Positions 48,890 to 59,023 of a DNA stretch of 64,000 nucleotides are shown one piece after another (the stretch's first letter is position 1; each line of letters begins with the position of its first letter). The DNA is from Bacteroidota bacterium (GTDB lineage: Bacteria; Bacteroidota; Bacteroidia; Chitinophagales; Chitinophagaceae), in assembly GCA_016868855.1 (NCBI GenBank), contig VGFP01000003.1, positions 124,001 to 188,000 on the forward strand, given 5' to 3'. Both the position numbers and the translations under genes were made by a program. The notes below the pieces were generated by a model. It had not been told where the DNA came from. It did not search any database and was given only the letters and a program-made list of their open reading frames with translations.

Positions 48890-49641
48890 GCATGATATTT
48901 TAATGTTACTTGATATCCATCAAATACAGCATATGAGTTGTACTTGATCCAATCTCCAAGATTGATGTACCGGGAAGCAGCATTTAAATCAAACTCTATT
49001 GGCAGGTGCCTGTGTCCAAAAACAAAATAATCAACATCGGTTGTTTTGAGAACGGACCTGCAATATTGTATCGGCCACTCCTGATCTTCTCCTAAAAAAT
49101 GATTATCGGTTTCGCCTGTAGCTATTCGACTTTTTCTGCTAAAATATTCTGCAATGGTGAGTCCCAAAGCAGGTGGTATCAATCCAAAGAGAAATTGACA
49201 AATAGGATTTCTGAAGATGGATTTGAGAAACTTATAGCCATGGTCACCCGGACCCAAACCATCTCCATGACCAATGATAAATTTCTTGCCGTTGAAATCG
49301 TAATATTTTTCTTGAAAATAAACAGGAATACCCAGCTCAGATTCGAAATATCCTGACATCCACATGTCATGATTGCCCACAAAAAAATGCACTGCTATTC
49401 CTCGATCGGTCAACTCTGCCAATTTTCCCAATATGCGAACGTATCCCTTGGGAACAACTTTTCTGTATTCAAACCAAAAATCAAACAAGTCACCCAATAC
49501 AAAAACCATGTATGCGTCTTCTTTGATCGCGTCCAAAAAAGCAACAATTTTTTTCTCCCGGTTTAGACTTGCAACTTTGTCGGGAGCACCCAGGTGAAAA
49601 TCTGAAAGAAAATAAATTTTTTTGCCTTGTGGGACTTGCAT
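48886..49641 (-). CDS. lpxH: UDP-2,3-diacylglucosamine diphosphatase family
   Basis: YFLSDFHLGAPD, VFVLGDLFDFWFEYRKVVPKG, FVGNHDMW, GHGDGLGPGDHGYK, VFGHRHLP; start placed at ATG 49641. Confidence 0.87.
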   Translation of the reverse strand: MQVPQGKKIYFLSDFHLGAPDKVASLNREKKIVAFLDAIKEDAYMVFVLGDLFDFWFEYRKVVPKGYVRILGKLAELTDRGIAVHFFVGNHDMWMSGYFESELGIPVYFQEKYYDFNGKKFIIGHGDGLGPGDHGYKFLKSIFRNPICQFLFGLIPPALGLTIAEYFSRKSRIATGETDNHFLGEDQEWPIQYCRSVLKTTDVDYFVFGHRHLPIEFDLNAASRYINLGDWIKYNSYAVFDGYQVTLKYHA

Positions 49642-49678
49642 CTTCAAATATACCGAGAAATGAGCACTGGAGCGAGGC

Positions 49679-50314
49679 TCAGCTGTCCAATAAAAAACAA
49701 TAGACTTCCTTGGGGCCATGCACCCCTACGACCAACGTCTTTTCAATATCTGCCGTTCTGCTCGGACCCGTTGCAAATGAAATCATAGAAGGCAACTGAT
49801 CTCCATATTTTTTTTGCAATATTTTCAATGCGTCTTTTACATCAAAAACAAGCTGACTTGCTTTTGCAACGCAAATATGAACAGGTGCGTACACGCTGGT
49901 TGTTCTTCCGGAGGATACTGCACTGCTCAACACAATGGATCCGGTTCTTGCCACAAGCAACTCACATTTGGTTATGGATGCATCACTTTCTGCCAATGAT
50001 TTTGTTGAGAACTGCTGAAAACCAAATGAAGCAAATGCAGATCGAATATTGTCGTCTGTGCAATACAAATCAGCCCATTGTTTCTCAACAGCAAGCGCAT
50101 TGATCTGATTGACCAGATCCTCCTCGTTGGCACAAAGAGAGAATTTGCCAAGCAGTGCAGTAAATTTCTCTGCAAACATTACAGCAAGATCCTCACCTGT
50201 TTCTTCAAAATTGAATTCTGCTTTGTCCAATGCAGGATATGGCTGATCCGTAGGTTGGGTAAGTGCCTTTCGGATGTTCTTCAAAATACTTTCTTTTGAA
50301 GAAGATGATTCCAT
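49679..50314 (-). CDS. LUD-domain (LutC/YkgG-like) protein
   Basis: MESSSSKESILKNIRKAL...LVARTGSIVLSSAVSSGRTTSVYAPVHICVAKASQLVFDVKDAL...ISFATGPSRTADIEKTLVVGVHGPKEVYCFLLD. Confidence 0.88.
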   Translation of the reverse strand: MESSSSKESILKNIRKALTQPTDQPYPALDKAEFNFEETGEDLAVMFAEKFTALLGKFSLCANEEDLVNQINALAVEKQWADLYCTDDNIRSAFASFGFQQFSTKSLAESDASITKCELLVARTGSIVLSSAVSSGRTTSVYAPVHICVAKASQLVFDVKDALKILQKKYGDQLPSMISFATGPSRTADIEKTLVVGVHGPKEVYCFLLDS

Positions 50315-50346
50315 GATTATTTTTTCATCCAATCTGCGCATGGTCG

Positions 50347-52389
50347 TTAGACTGTTGTGTTGTTAGCCGATTCATCTTTTATGGGCTCTTCATCAGCAAG
50401 AATTTTCTTTTCGCTGAAAGGACGTTTGCCAATCAGGTCTTCTACATCTTGTTGATGCAATACTTCCCTGTTCAGCAGGGCCAACGCAATTTTTTCAACC
50501 TGTTCTTTTTTCTCTGTCAGCAATTGGAGGGTTCGCTGATAGGCATCTTCCACAAGTTTCCTTACTTCATCATCGATCAGCTTTCCTGTTTCTTCACTGT
50601 ATGGCTTGGTGAATGTATTCTCCTGCTGAGGATCATAGAAGCTGATGTTTCCAACTTTCTCACTCATGCCATATACCGTGACCATTGCATAGGACATCTT
50701 GGTTACCTGCTGCAAATCATTTTGAGCTCCAGTTGATATTTTACCAAAAAATATCTCTTCACTTGCCCTGCCGCCAAGTGTCATGCACATCTGATCTGTG
50801 AGCTGTTCTGTGTTGTATAAGTATTGTTCTTTGGGTGTATACTGTGCATATCCAAGTGCAGCAACGCCTCTGGGAACGATGGTGACTTTCAGCAATGGAT
50901 AAGCATGTTCCAGATACCAGCCACATACAGCATGTCCTGCTTCATGGTAGGCAATGATTTTCTTCTCCTCTGGAAGGATGATCTTGTTTTTCTTTTCGAG
51001 TCCGCCTATCACCCTGTCAATCGCATCTTGGAAGTCGTCCATTTCCACTTGCTCTTTTCCTTTTCGGGCAGCAATCAATGCAGCTTCATTGCATACGTTG
51101 GCAATGTCTGCACCCGCAAATCCAGGTGTTTGTTCTGCAAGTTTGTGTATATCCAATTTTTCTGATCGCTTGATTGGGTTCAGATGCACAAGAAATATAG
51201 CTTCTCTACCCTTTACATCAGGCTTATCAATGCTGATCTGACGATCGAAGCGACCTGGTCGCAGCAAGGCACTGTCGAGCACATCCGGACGATTGGTTGC
51301 AGCCAAGATGATGATTCCGCTGTCACCCCCGAATCCATCCATTTCCACCAACAATTGATTCAATGTGTTTTCACGCTCATCATTGCTCATCATCATATTC
51401 TTTCCTCTGGCCCTTCCTATGGCATCTATTTCATCAATAAATATGATGCATGGTGCTTTTTCTCTGGCTTGTTTGAACAAATCACGAACCCTGCTGGCAC
51501 CTACGCCCACAAAAAGTTCTACGAAATCCGAACCAGACATCGAGAAAAAGGGCACCTGTGCTTCTCCTGCCATGGCCTTTGCCAGCAATGTTTTTCCCGT
51601 TCCTGGAGGTCCCACGAGCAAAGCTCCCTTTGGGATCTTCCCTCCCAGTGCGGTATATTTTTTTGGATTCTTCAGGAAGTCAACAATCTCCATGACCTCT
51701 TGCTTGGCTTCATCCAAACCGGCAACATCTGTAAAAGTGATATTTACTTTGGTTCCCTTATCGAACAACTGTGCTTTGGATTTTCCAATGCTGAAAATTC
51801 CACCGCCTCCTCCGCCGCCAGCACCTCCACCCATTTTACGCATCATCAAAACCATGAGTAAACCAAACATCAAGATGGGGAATAAGAAATTAACCAGTGG
51901 TCCAAAAAATTCAGGATCGGTAACAGGTTCAACAGGAACCTCTTTTACTTCTGGATGTTCTGAGAAATACTTGCTTAGGTTTTCTTGGTAATCGTCGATT
52001 TTAGAATAGCTGAATTGAAAATGAGGACCCTTGGATGATTTGGCATAGACCAATTTATCACCCAACAAATCTTTGTACGCTTTCTTATCCAAACTATCAC
52101 GAACTATGTAAACCCTGACAACATCTTTGCTTTTTACAGGCTCCAGTTTTGCTACATCGTTTTGACTGAGCATTTTTTGCTTGAACTCCAGTTCACTGAT
52201 ATTGCGGGCATCCGGACTCACACCGCGCATCACCTGATATCCGATGAGCAATACTGCGGCGATGACATAGATCCAGTAGAAACTGAATGATGGTCCCTTA
52301 GAAGAACCCCCTTCTCCACCCTGATCTTTTCGTTTGAAAGGGTTCATGGAACCGCCCCTCTTTTCTCTGTTGATTGAATCGTTGTTCAT
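50347..52389 (-). CDS. ftsH: ATP-dependent zinc metalloprotease FtsH
   Basis: Walker [35 protein letters not shown] region [27 protein letters not shown] zinc motif. Confidence 0.98.
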   Translation of the reverse strand: MNNDSINREKRGGSMNPFKRKDQGGEGGSSKGPSFSFYWIYVIAAVLLIGYQVMRGVSPDARNISELEFKQKMLSQNDVAKLEPVKSKDVVRVYIVRDSLDKKAYKDLLGDKLVYAKSSKGPHFQFSYSKIDDYQENLSKYFSEHPEVKEVPVEPVTDPEFFGPLVNFLFPILMFGLLMVLMMRKMGGGAGGGGGGGIFSIGKSKAQLFDKGTKVNITFTDVAGLDEAKQEVMEIVDFLKNPKKYTALGGKIPKGALLVGPPGTGKTLLAKAMAGEAQVPFFSMSGSDFVELFVGVGASRVRDLFKQAREKAPCIIFIDEIDAIGRARGKNMMMSNDERENTLNQLLVEMDGFGGDSGIIILAATNRPDVLDSALLRPGRFDRQISIDKPDVKGREAIFLVHLNPIKRSEKLDIHKLAEQTPGFAGADIANVCNEAALIAARKGKEQVEMDDFQDAIDRVIGGLEKKNKIILPEEKKIIAYHEAGHAVCGWYLEHAYPLLKVTIVPRGVAALGYAQYTPKEQYLYNTEQLTDQMCMTLGGRASEEIFFGKISTGAQNDLQQVTKMSYAMVTVYGMSEKVGNISFYDPQQENTFTKPYSEETGKLIDDEVRKLVEDAYQRTLQLLTEKKEQVEKIALALLNREVLHQQDVEDLIGKRPFSEKKILADEEPIKDESANNTTV

Positions 52390-52850
52390 GATGAATGCTT
52401 GTTCTTTTTCTTGATAGATGTAAAAGCAGGCGGTTGGGGCAATGATACAGGCTCCTCTAAATCAATTTCAACCCCATCGTTCCACATATCCTCCAATTTG
52501 TAAAATTTTCTTGTTTCGCTCAAAAAAACATGGACGACTACATTGACATAATCAATCAGTATCCACTGACTGGCTTGTTGACCTTCATGTCTGTAGGGCA
52601 ATTCACCCAATTCTTTTTTCACTTTTACTTCCACCCAGTCAGCTATTGCTTTAACTTGGACGGTGGAAGTTGCCTCGCAAACAATAAAAAAATCAGAAAC
52701 TGCTTCTGATATTTTTCTCAGATCCAACAAAACGATGTGCTCACCTTTTCTGTCCTGAATGGCAGAAGTGATCACCTTCAGTATTTTACTGTTTTTTGTT
52801 AAGCGGGATATTTTCTTTGCAGGTACGGTTCCTTCTGATCTTGATGCCAA
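52386..52850 (-). CDS. rsfS: Ribosomal silencing factor RsfS
   Basis: [45 protein letters not shown]...[36 protein letters not shown]. Confidence 0.95.
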   Translation of the reverse strand: MASRSEGTVPAKKISRLTKNSKILKVITSAIQDRKGEHIVLLDLRKISEAVSDFFIVCEATSTVQVKAIADWVEVKVKKELGELPYRHEGQQASQWILIDYVNVVVHVFLSETRKFYKLEDMWNDGVEIDLEEPVSLPQPPAFTSIKKKNKHSS

Positions 52851-52925
52851 ACGCTGTTTTTTTATGTTTTCGTTGAGTAACTTTCCAAAATTAAGGATAA
52901 TTTCCCTCCTTAAGCTGCCAACAAA

Positions 52926-53660
52926 ATGATAGGAAAGCCCCTCATCATATTATCTACGGTAGACAGTACCAATAACCATGCCATGGGGCTGATCCGTGAA
53001 GGAAAGGCAGCAAGCGGAATGGTCATTTTTGCACTAGAGCAAAGCCAAGGAAAAGGTCAACGGGGTCGAAACTGGCACAGCGAGTCGGGCAAAAACATCA
53101 TGATGAGCTCATTGATCGGCGCAGAGCAATTTTCAATCAAAGAACAATTTGCTCTTTCCGCTACCATTGACCTAGCATGTTGTGATTTCTTTAGCAAATA
53201 TGCAGGAGATGAAACCAGGATCAAATGGCCAAATGATTTGTATTGGCGTGACAGAAAGGCAGGGGGGATTTTGATAGAGAATGTAGTCAGGGAGGGAAAA
53301 TGGGAATGGGCAGTTGCTGGTACGGGCATCAATATCAATCAGGTTGACTTTTCTGAAATTCTTGTTCAAGCAGTGTCGCTTCGGCAAATTACAGGCAAAA
53401 CATATGATCCACTCGAGCTTTCCAAGGAACTGATTACACACATAGAAAACAGAATACAGATGTTACAATTGCAGGGGAGCCATCACATGCTGAATGAGTT
53501 CAATGCAATGCTGTACAAAAAAGATGAGGAAGTAAGTTTCAGAAAAAATCAGATTGTTTTCAAAGCAAAGGTACGACGGGTGAATATCAACGGTGAATTG
53601 GAAATTGACAGGGGAATTACAGAAACCATTCGCCACGGCGAAGTAGAATGGCTTTTATAA
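52926..53660 (+). CDS. birA: Biotin-[acetyl-CoA-carboxylase] ligase
   Basis: LSTVDSTNNHAMGLIREG, EQSQGKGQRGRNWHSESGKNIMMS, RIKWPNDLYWRDRKAGGILIEN, GTGININQ. Confidence 0.95.
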   Translation: MIGKPLIILSTVDSTNNHAMGLIREGKAASGMVIFALEQSQGKGQRGRNWHSESGKNIMMSSLIGAEQFSIKEQFALSATIDLACCDFFSKYAGDETRIKWPNDLYWRDRKAGGILIENVVREGKWEWAVAGTGININQVDFSEILVQAVSLRQITGKTYDPLELSKELITHIENRIQMLQLQGSHHMLNEFNAMLYKKDEEVSFRKNQIVFKAKVRRVNINGELEIDRGITETIRHGEVEWLL

Positions 53661-54116
53661 TCCAAATCCCGCTGATATTTCCTCTGCATGTTCTTTGACC
53701 TTGGGCTTGGCAATGATTTTGACAATGACACCGTTCTCGTCGATCAAAAAAGTTGTTCTGAAAACTCCCATGTATTTGTTACCGTATAATTGCTTTTCTC
53801 CCCAAACACCGAATTTTTCAACCAATTTTTTATCTGTATCGGCAATGATGCGAAAAGGCAGTTTGTGTTTGGAAATGAATTTCAGATGAGATTTTTGATC
53901 ATCCGGACTTACACCTATGACTTCGATTCCCTTCTTGCTCAACGCTTTGAAACCATCTCTCAGATTACAGGCCTGAACCGTGCAAGTACTGGTATCATCT
54001 TTGGGGTAAAAATACAAGGCTAATTTTTTGCCTTTGAAGTCGGAAAGTTTGATAGATGCCCCGTCCTGATCTTTTGATGTGAACGATGGAGCTTTTTTGC
54101 CTTCTGTTAATTTCAT
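53655..54116 (-). CDS. bcp: Thioredoxin-dependent thiol peroxidase (BCP/PrxQ)
   Basis: KLTEGKKAPSFTSKDQDGASIKLSDFKGKKLALYFYPKDDTSTCTVQACNLRDGF; FRTTFLIDENGVI. Confidence 0.95.
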   Translation of the reverse strand: MKLTEGKKAPSFTSKDQDGASIKLSDFKGKKLALYFYPKDDTSTCTVQACNLRDGFKALSKKGIEVIGVSPDDQKSHLKFISKHKLPFRIIADTDKKLVEKFGVWGEKQLYGNKYMGVFRTTFLIDENGVIVKIIAKPKVKEHAEEISAGFGL

Positions 54117-54119
54117 ATG

Positions 54120-55802
54120 CTAGAGTCTTTTGAATGGTAGCTGGGCAAACGTTTTGTTTCCAGCCTCATCTACAACAACGGCCGTCAATAAATGTTCGCC
54201 AATTGGAAGATGATCGTCGACCTGATATTGATAACGCGTGCCGGTGGGTTTAAACATGAGCCATTTGCCGTTGCACCTGGCCTCAAAAGACTTGATGGAT
54301 TTGTTGTTGTCAGAAACTGCAATAGATATGAGGGTTCCGCTTTTTACCAAAGCACCCTTTTGCAGATTGAATTGCACAAGAGGAGATTCACGGTCCTCTA
54401 TCAGTTGAAATGCACCCAACTCTCTGAACATGGCAGAAAATCCAAATCCATCATACACCGCTTTCTTGATTTCAATTTTATGTTTGATTGTTTTTCTGAT
54501 CAATAATTTTGAGGTATCTAGATTTGATTGGGAAGATTGAATGCTGACCCGAAATGAGCTGTTCACAGGAATATAATCTGGTTGCACTTGATAAGATTTC
54601 GATTTCTCTTCGAAATCATTAGATGCAATGGTTAATACCTGCATGTGAAATCCATCATAAAATGCGTCAGGTGAAAAATCAAACTTGATGCCATCCACTT
54701 GATATGTATTTTTTTGGCTGTAAACAATTGGCTGACCGCTCCAGATTTTTTTTACCTGTGATCCTGATTTTCTTATGCTAAAAGCAATAACTGATGTATT
54801 TTGATGTGCATCAGCAATGTGTATTTCATATCGCTCGATATTATTTGTATTCAACAAAAAAGACTTACCAGCAAATCCTGCATAGATATCCTCCTGGAAA
54901 AATTTCGGCCTATGCAACAACTGGATGTAGTTGCCGCCTTTGTATCGGTGGACGTAATCAATATGACCATTGATGTTTCTTGTAAAATCGTATGAAATGT
55001 TTTCTAGTGTGAAACCCGCCAGTTTTTGTTCACCTTGCTTGAGCAATGCACGGTAAATTCCATTGGGATTGTAACTTCCGTCTGAGCGATCACTCGCAAG
55101 GATTCCTACTGCGACTTTCTCAAAAGGCAAATCGATCGGACTGGCTGGAACATAGCTATCTCCTTTTTTTATCAGAGCAATCAACATAGGAACTTGCTCA
55201 TAGATGCTTTTATCGTAGTCGTAAAATGCCAGTTGTTTTGGTTCAGGTGAAACATGATCTTCCACTGAAATTCCATTGGTGAGGGGATTGAGACAATGCT
55301 CTGTTTTGGTATCTCTCAGCTCAAAATGAAGATGCGGACCTTCTGAGGAACCCGTATTTCCGCTGTATCCTATTATTTGTCCCCTTTTCACCCTGAACAA
55401 GCCAGCCGGGACGCTCAGATCGATTTTCCATGATTCTTGTTCGTATTGTTTTTTTTCTAAATATGTTTCAACAGCCGGCAAAAATCTGTTCATATGGGCA
55501 TAAACAGTGGTGGTTCCATTGGGGTGATTGATGTAGATGGCCCTGCCGAATCCGCCTGACTCGATTTTAATTCTTGCAATGTATCCATCTGCAGGAGCCT
55601 GAACAGGCAGGTTCTCTTTAGCCTCGGTGCTGAGGTCCAAACCCATGTGAAAATGATTTGGGCGCATTTCTCCAAAACTCGCATTGAGCTTGGGTTTGAT
55701 TAAAAGAGGATACATTAAATCGCTGGAGCGTTGAGTCGGCTGAGCTGTAGTAATTAGCGCTGCGAGCAGGCTTGAAATGAAGAAGAAAAAGGGCTTTCGC
55801 AT
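54120..55802 (-). CDS. Secreted M23-family metallopeptidase
   Basis: Signal peptide; NHFHMGLDLSTEAKENLPVQAPADGYIARIKIESGGFGRAIYINHPNGTTTVYAHM...GNTGSSEGPHLHFELRD. Confidence 0.92.
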   Translation of the reverse strand: MRKPFFFFISSLLAALITTAQPTQRSSDLMYPLLIKPKLNASFGEMRPNHFHMGLDLSTEAKENLPVQAPADGYIARIKIESGGFGRAIYINHPNGTTTVYAHMNRFLPAVETYLEKKQYEQESWKIDLSVPAGLFRVKRGQIIGYSGNTGSSEGPHLHFELRDTKTEHCLNPLTNGISVEDHVSPEPKQLAFYDYDKSIYEQVPMLIALIKKGDSYVPASPIDLPFEKVAVGILASDRSDGSYNPNGIYRALLKQGEQKLAGFTLENISYDFTRNINGHIDYVHRYKGGNYIQLLHRPKFFQEDIYAGFAGKSFLLNTNNIERYEIHIADAHQNTSVIAFSIRKSGSQVKKIWSGQPIVYSQKNTYQVDGIKFDFSPDAFYDGFHMQVLTIASNDFEEKSKSYQVQPDYIPVNSSFRVSIQSSQSNLDTSKLLIRKTIKHKIEIKKAVYDGFGFSAMFRELGAFQLIEDRESPLVQFNLQKGALVKSGTLISIAVSDNNKSIKSFEARCNGKWLMFKPTGTRYQYQVDDHLPIGEHLLTAVVVDEAGNKTFAQLPFKRL

Positions 55803-55892
55803 GATGCAAATCTACCTCAGGAGAGCGCTTTTAAAAAAAATTTGGAAGTGCAGACAACTTTTTAGGTGCATTGATTGTCTAATGTATGTAGC

Positions 55893-56066
55893 ATGAAAAG
55901 CTTTATTCAATTTTTAGCAACTGCATGGAGAAAACTCAGCAAAGGCAGGGTCTCCAGGAAGCAATCCAAATTGGCTTCCCCGTATGATGCCATTGGCTTC
56001 CCCTATCCATCCAAAGAAGATATTTTGGAGGACTACGAAATGGCCGCCTATCACCAGCAGGCTTAA
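55893..56066 (+). CDS. Small hypothetical protein (57 aa)
   Basis: ATG 55893: MKSFIQFLATAWRKLSKGRVSRKQSKLASPYDAIGFPYPSKEDILEDYEMAAYHQQA; stands alone between two conserved genes. Confidence 0.55.
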   Translation: MKSFIQFLATAWRKLSKGRVSRKQSKLASPYDAIGFPYPSKEDILEDYEMAAYHQQA

Positions 56067-56144
56067 TTACCCACTACATTTCAACATTCATCGAATCCAT
56101 GCTTCATTTTTGAATATTTCCATTTAAAAATAGCCGTCAAACGC

Positions 56145-56152
56145 TACCTTTG
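56145..56152 (+). promoter_or_regulatory. Candidate -7 promoter element (TACCTTTG) of carB
   Basis: Matches TAnnTTTG, 47 bp upstream of the carB ATG. Confidence 0.5.
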
Positions 56153-56156
56153 CCTC

Positions 56157-56178
56157 CCGGGTAAGTCCCGGTTTTTTT
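56157..56178 (+). terminator. Terminator-like hairpin plus T7 in the carB leader
   Basis: CCGGG-taagt-CCCGG followed by TTTTTTT, starting 5 bp after the candidate -7 element and ending 21 bp before the carB ATG. Confidence 0.55.
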
Positions 56179-56199
56179 GTGTCCCTACAAATCTAAAAC

Positions 56200-59022
56200 A
56201 TGCCAAAAGATTCATCCCTTCATTCGGTACTCATCATAGGCTCTGGTCCCATCGTAATTGGTCAGGCCTGCGAATTTGATTATTCTGGCTCACAAGCAGC
56301 GAGGAGTATCCGAGAAGAAGGAATCAAGGTAATTCTTATCAATTCCAATCCCGCCACCATCATGACCGATCCCATGATGGCCGACAAGGTATATCTCCTT
56401 CCACTGACAGTAGAGAGCATTGAACAAATTTTGAAGGAAAACAATATCGATGCAGTGCTTCCAACCATGGGGGGACAAACAGCATTGAACCTGGCAAAGG
56501 AAGCTGAGGAAATTGGACTCTGGGAGAAATACAACGTAAAACTCATAGGCGTAGATATCAAAGCAATCAACAAGGCCGAAGACAGAGAGCTCTTCCGACA
56601 ATGGATGATTGAAATGAATATTCCTGTTGCTACCGCCAAGACAGCCAATTCATTTTTAGAGGGAAAAGAATTTGCGCAAGAAATCGGATTTCCGCTGGTT
56701 ATCCGACCATCCTTTACACTTGGTGGAACAGGTGGAGGGTTTGTGCACAGCAAAGAGTTTTTGGATGAGGCACTGAACCGTGGACTCAACGCCTCCCCCA
56801 TTCATGAAGTGCTGGTTGAAAAAGCAGTATTGGGATGGAAAGAGTTTGAACTTGAATTGCTCAGGGATGCGAAAGACAATGTTGCGATCATTTGTACAGT
56901 TGAAAATTTTGATCCCATGGGTGTGCATACAGGTGATTCCATCACGGTTGCACCTGCTATGACCTTGAGTGATACCGCATTTCAGCTGATGAGAAATACT
57001 GCCATTCGCATGATGCGTGATTTGGGAAATTTCGCAGGAGGTTGCAATGTTCAATTTGCATTGAATCCGGAAACTGAAGAAATCATTGCGATTGAAATCA
57101 ATCCAAGGGTAAGTAGATCCTCTGCACTGGCATCCAAGGCAACCGGATATCCCATCGCAAAAATCGCAGCAAAACTTGCACTTGGATTCAGTTTGGATGA
57201 GTTGAAAAATCAAATCACCAAAACCACTTCCGCATATTTTGAACCAGCTCTGGACTATGTAATTGTGAAAGTGCCAAGATGGAACTTCGACAAGTTCAAA
57301 GGAGCCAATGATACACTCGGCTTGCAAATGAAATCTGTGGGTGAAGTAATGTCCATCGGAAGGAGTTTCACAGAAGCCATTCAGAAAGCATGCCAAAGTT
57401 TGGAGAACAATGCAGTGGGACTCGGATACTATGGCAAAAGCCTGATGCACGCAGATGAAATCATAGAATATCTCAAAACACCCAAGTGGGATAGAATATT
57501 TCGCATCAAAGATGCCTTGATGATGGGTATCAGTGTGAAGACCATCTGTCAGGCAACAAGAATCGATCCTTGGTTCATATACGAAATTCAAAAAATCGTA
57601 GATATCGAGAAAGAGATCTCGAAATATAAGTTTGATGCATTGCCGATTGACCTCATCAAGAAAGCGAAACAACACGGTTTCAGCGATGAGCAAATCTGCA
57701 AAATCATGCAAGATGGAAATGAAGATGCCCTGTATGAAAAAAGAAAAGCCGCTGGCATCAGAAGGGTATACAAAATGGTTGACACCTGCTCAGCAGAGTT
57801 TGAAGCCAAAACACCCTATTTCTATAGCAGTTTTGAAAACGAGGGCACCAATGAAAGCAAAGTAAGCAACAAGAAAAAAATCATCGTACTCGGTTCCGGT
57901 CCCAATCGCATCGGACAGGGAATTGAATTTGATTACTGTTGTGTTCATGGACTCTTGGCCATCAAGGAATGCGGATTTGAAGCCATCATGGTGAATTGCA
58001 ATCCGGAAACTGTTTCAACCGATTTTGATATTGCCGACAAGCTTTATTTCGAACCGGTTTTCTGGGAACATCTATGGGAATTGATTGAATATGAAAAACC
58101 CGAAGGAGTCATTGTGCAGCTCGGTGGACAAACAGCGCTGAAACTTGCTGAAAAATTGCACAACAAGGGAATCAAAATCATTGGTACCTCTTACGACAAT
58201 ATGGATATTGCTGAAGACAGAGGACGATTCAGTGATATGTTGAAAAAATTAGAAATTCCTTACCCAGAATATGGGACAGCCTTCACGGTTGATGAAGCAG
58301 TTGAAGTAGCCAACAAGGTTGGATACCCTGTGTTGGTGAGACCATCCTATGTATTAGGTGGACAAAGAATGAGAATTGTCATCAACGACGAAGAGGTAGA
58401 ATCTGCTGTTGTAAGCTTATTGAAACATATCCCTGGCAATAAAATTCTGATTGATCATTTTCTCGACAGGTGTCAGGAAGCAGAAATCGATGCCATTTTT
58501 GATGGAAAAAATTTCCACGTCATGGGAGTGATGGAACATATTGAACCTGCCGGAATCCACAGCGGAGACAGCAATGCTGTATTGCCTGCATTCAATTTGA
58601 GTCCTTTGGAAGTAAGCACCATGGAACAATATGCAGAGAAGATTGCCAGAGCATTGAACATCAAAGGACTGATCAATATCCAATTTGCCATCAAAGCAGG
58701 AAAAGTATATGTAATTGAAGCCAATCCACGTGCATCAAGAACTACTCCTTTCATTGCAAAAGCATATCAAATACCATACCTCAACATTGCTACAAAAGTG
58801 ATGATAGGCACCCATCAACTGACTGATTTTACATTTGAGAAAAAACTGAATGGCTTTGCCATCAAAGAACCAGTCTTTAGTTTTGAAAAGTTTCCGGGAG
58901 TAAACAAAGAACTGGGACCAGAGATGAAATCAACCGGTGAAGCAATTCGCTTTGTAAAAGATCTGCATGATCCTTATTTCAGAACTTTGTACAAGGAAAG
59001 AAGCATGCACCTCAGCAAATAA
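56200..59022 (+). CDS. carB: Carbamoyl-phosphate synthase large subunit (short form)
   Basis: LIIGSGPIVIGQACEFDYSGSQAARSIREEGIKVILINSNPATIMTDP; two ATP-grasp halves; VLGSGPNRIGQGIEFDYCCVHG; ends ...GPEMKSTGEAIRFVKDLHDPYFRTLYKERSMHLSK. Confidence 0.97.
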   Translation: MPKDSSLHSVLIIGSGPIVIGQACEFDYSGSQAARSIREEGIKVILINSNPATIMTDPMMADKVYLLPLTVESIEQILKENNIDAVLPTMGGQTALNLAKEAEEIGLWEKYNVKLIGVDIKAINKAEDRELFRQWMIEMNIPVATAKTANSFLEGKEFAQEIGFPLVIRPSFTLGGTGGGFVHSKEFLDEALNRGLNASPIHEVLVEKAVLGWKEFELELLRDAKDNVAIICTVENFDPMGVHTGDSITVAPAMTLSDTAFQLMRNTAIRMMRDLGNFAGGCNVQFALNPETEEIIAIEINPRVSRSSALASKATGYPIAKIAAKLALGFSLDELKNQITKTTSAYFEPALDYVIVKVPRWNFDKFKGANDTLGLQMKSVGEVMSIGRSFTEAIQKACQSLENNAVGLGYYGKSLMHADEIIEYLKTPKWDRIFRIKDALMMGISVKTICQATRIDPWFIYEIQKIVDIEKEISKYKFDALPIDLIKKAKQHGFSDEQICKIMQDGNEDALYEKRKAAGIRRVYKMVDTCSAEFEAKTPYFYSSFENEGTNESKVSNKKKIIVLGSGPNRIGQGIEFDYCCVHGLLAIKECGFEAIMVNCNPETVSTDFDIADKLYFEPVFWEHLWELIEYEKPEGVIVQLGGQTALKLAEKLHNKGIKIIGTSYDNMDIAEDRGRFSDMLKKLEIPYPEYGTAFTVDEAVEVANKVGYPVLVRPSYVLGGQRMRIVINDEEVESAVVSLLKHIPGNKILIDHFLDRCQEAEIDAIFDGKNFHVMGVMEHIEPAGIHSGDSNAVLPAFNLSPLEVSTMEQYAEKIARALNIKGLINIQFAIKAGKVYVIEANPRASRTTPFIAKAYQIPYLNIATKVMIGTHQLTDFTFEKKLNGFAIKEPVFSFEKFPGVNKELGPEMKSTGEAIRFVKDLHDPYFRTLYKERSMHLSK

Positions 59023-59023
59023 T

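Noticed and set aside
56656-57711. 351-aa ORF antisense to carB
   Set aside because: Lies wholly inside a strongly conserved CarB frame; Cys/His/Phe-rich composition is typical of a shadow frame. No start context or domain supports it.
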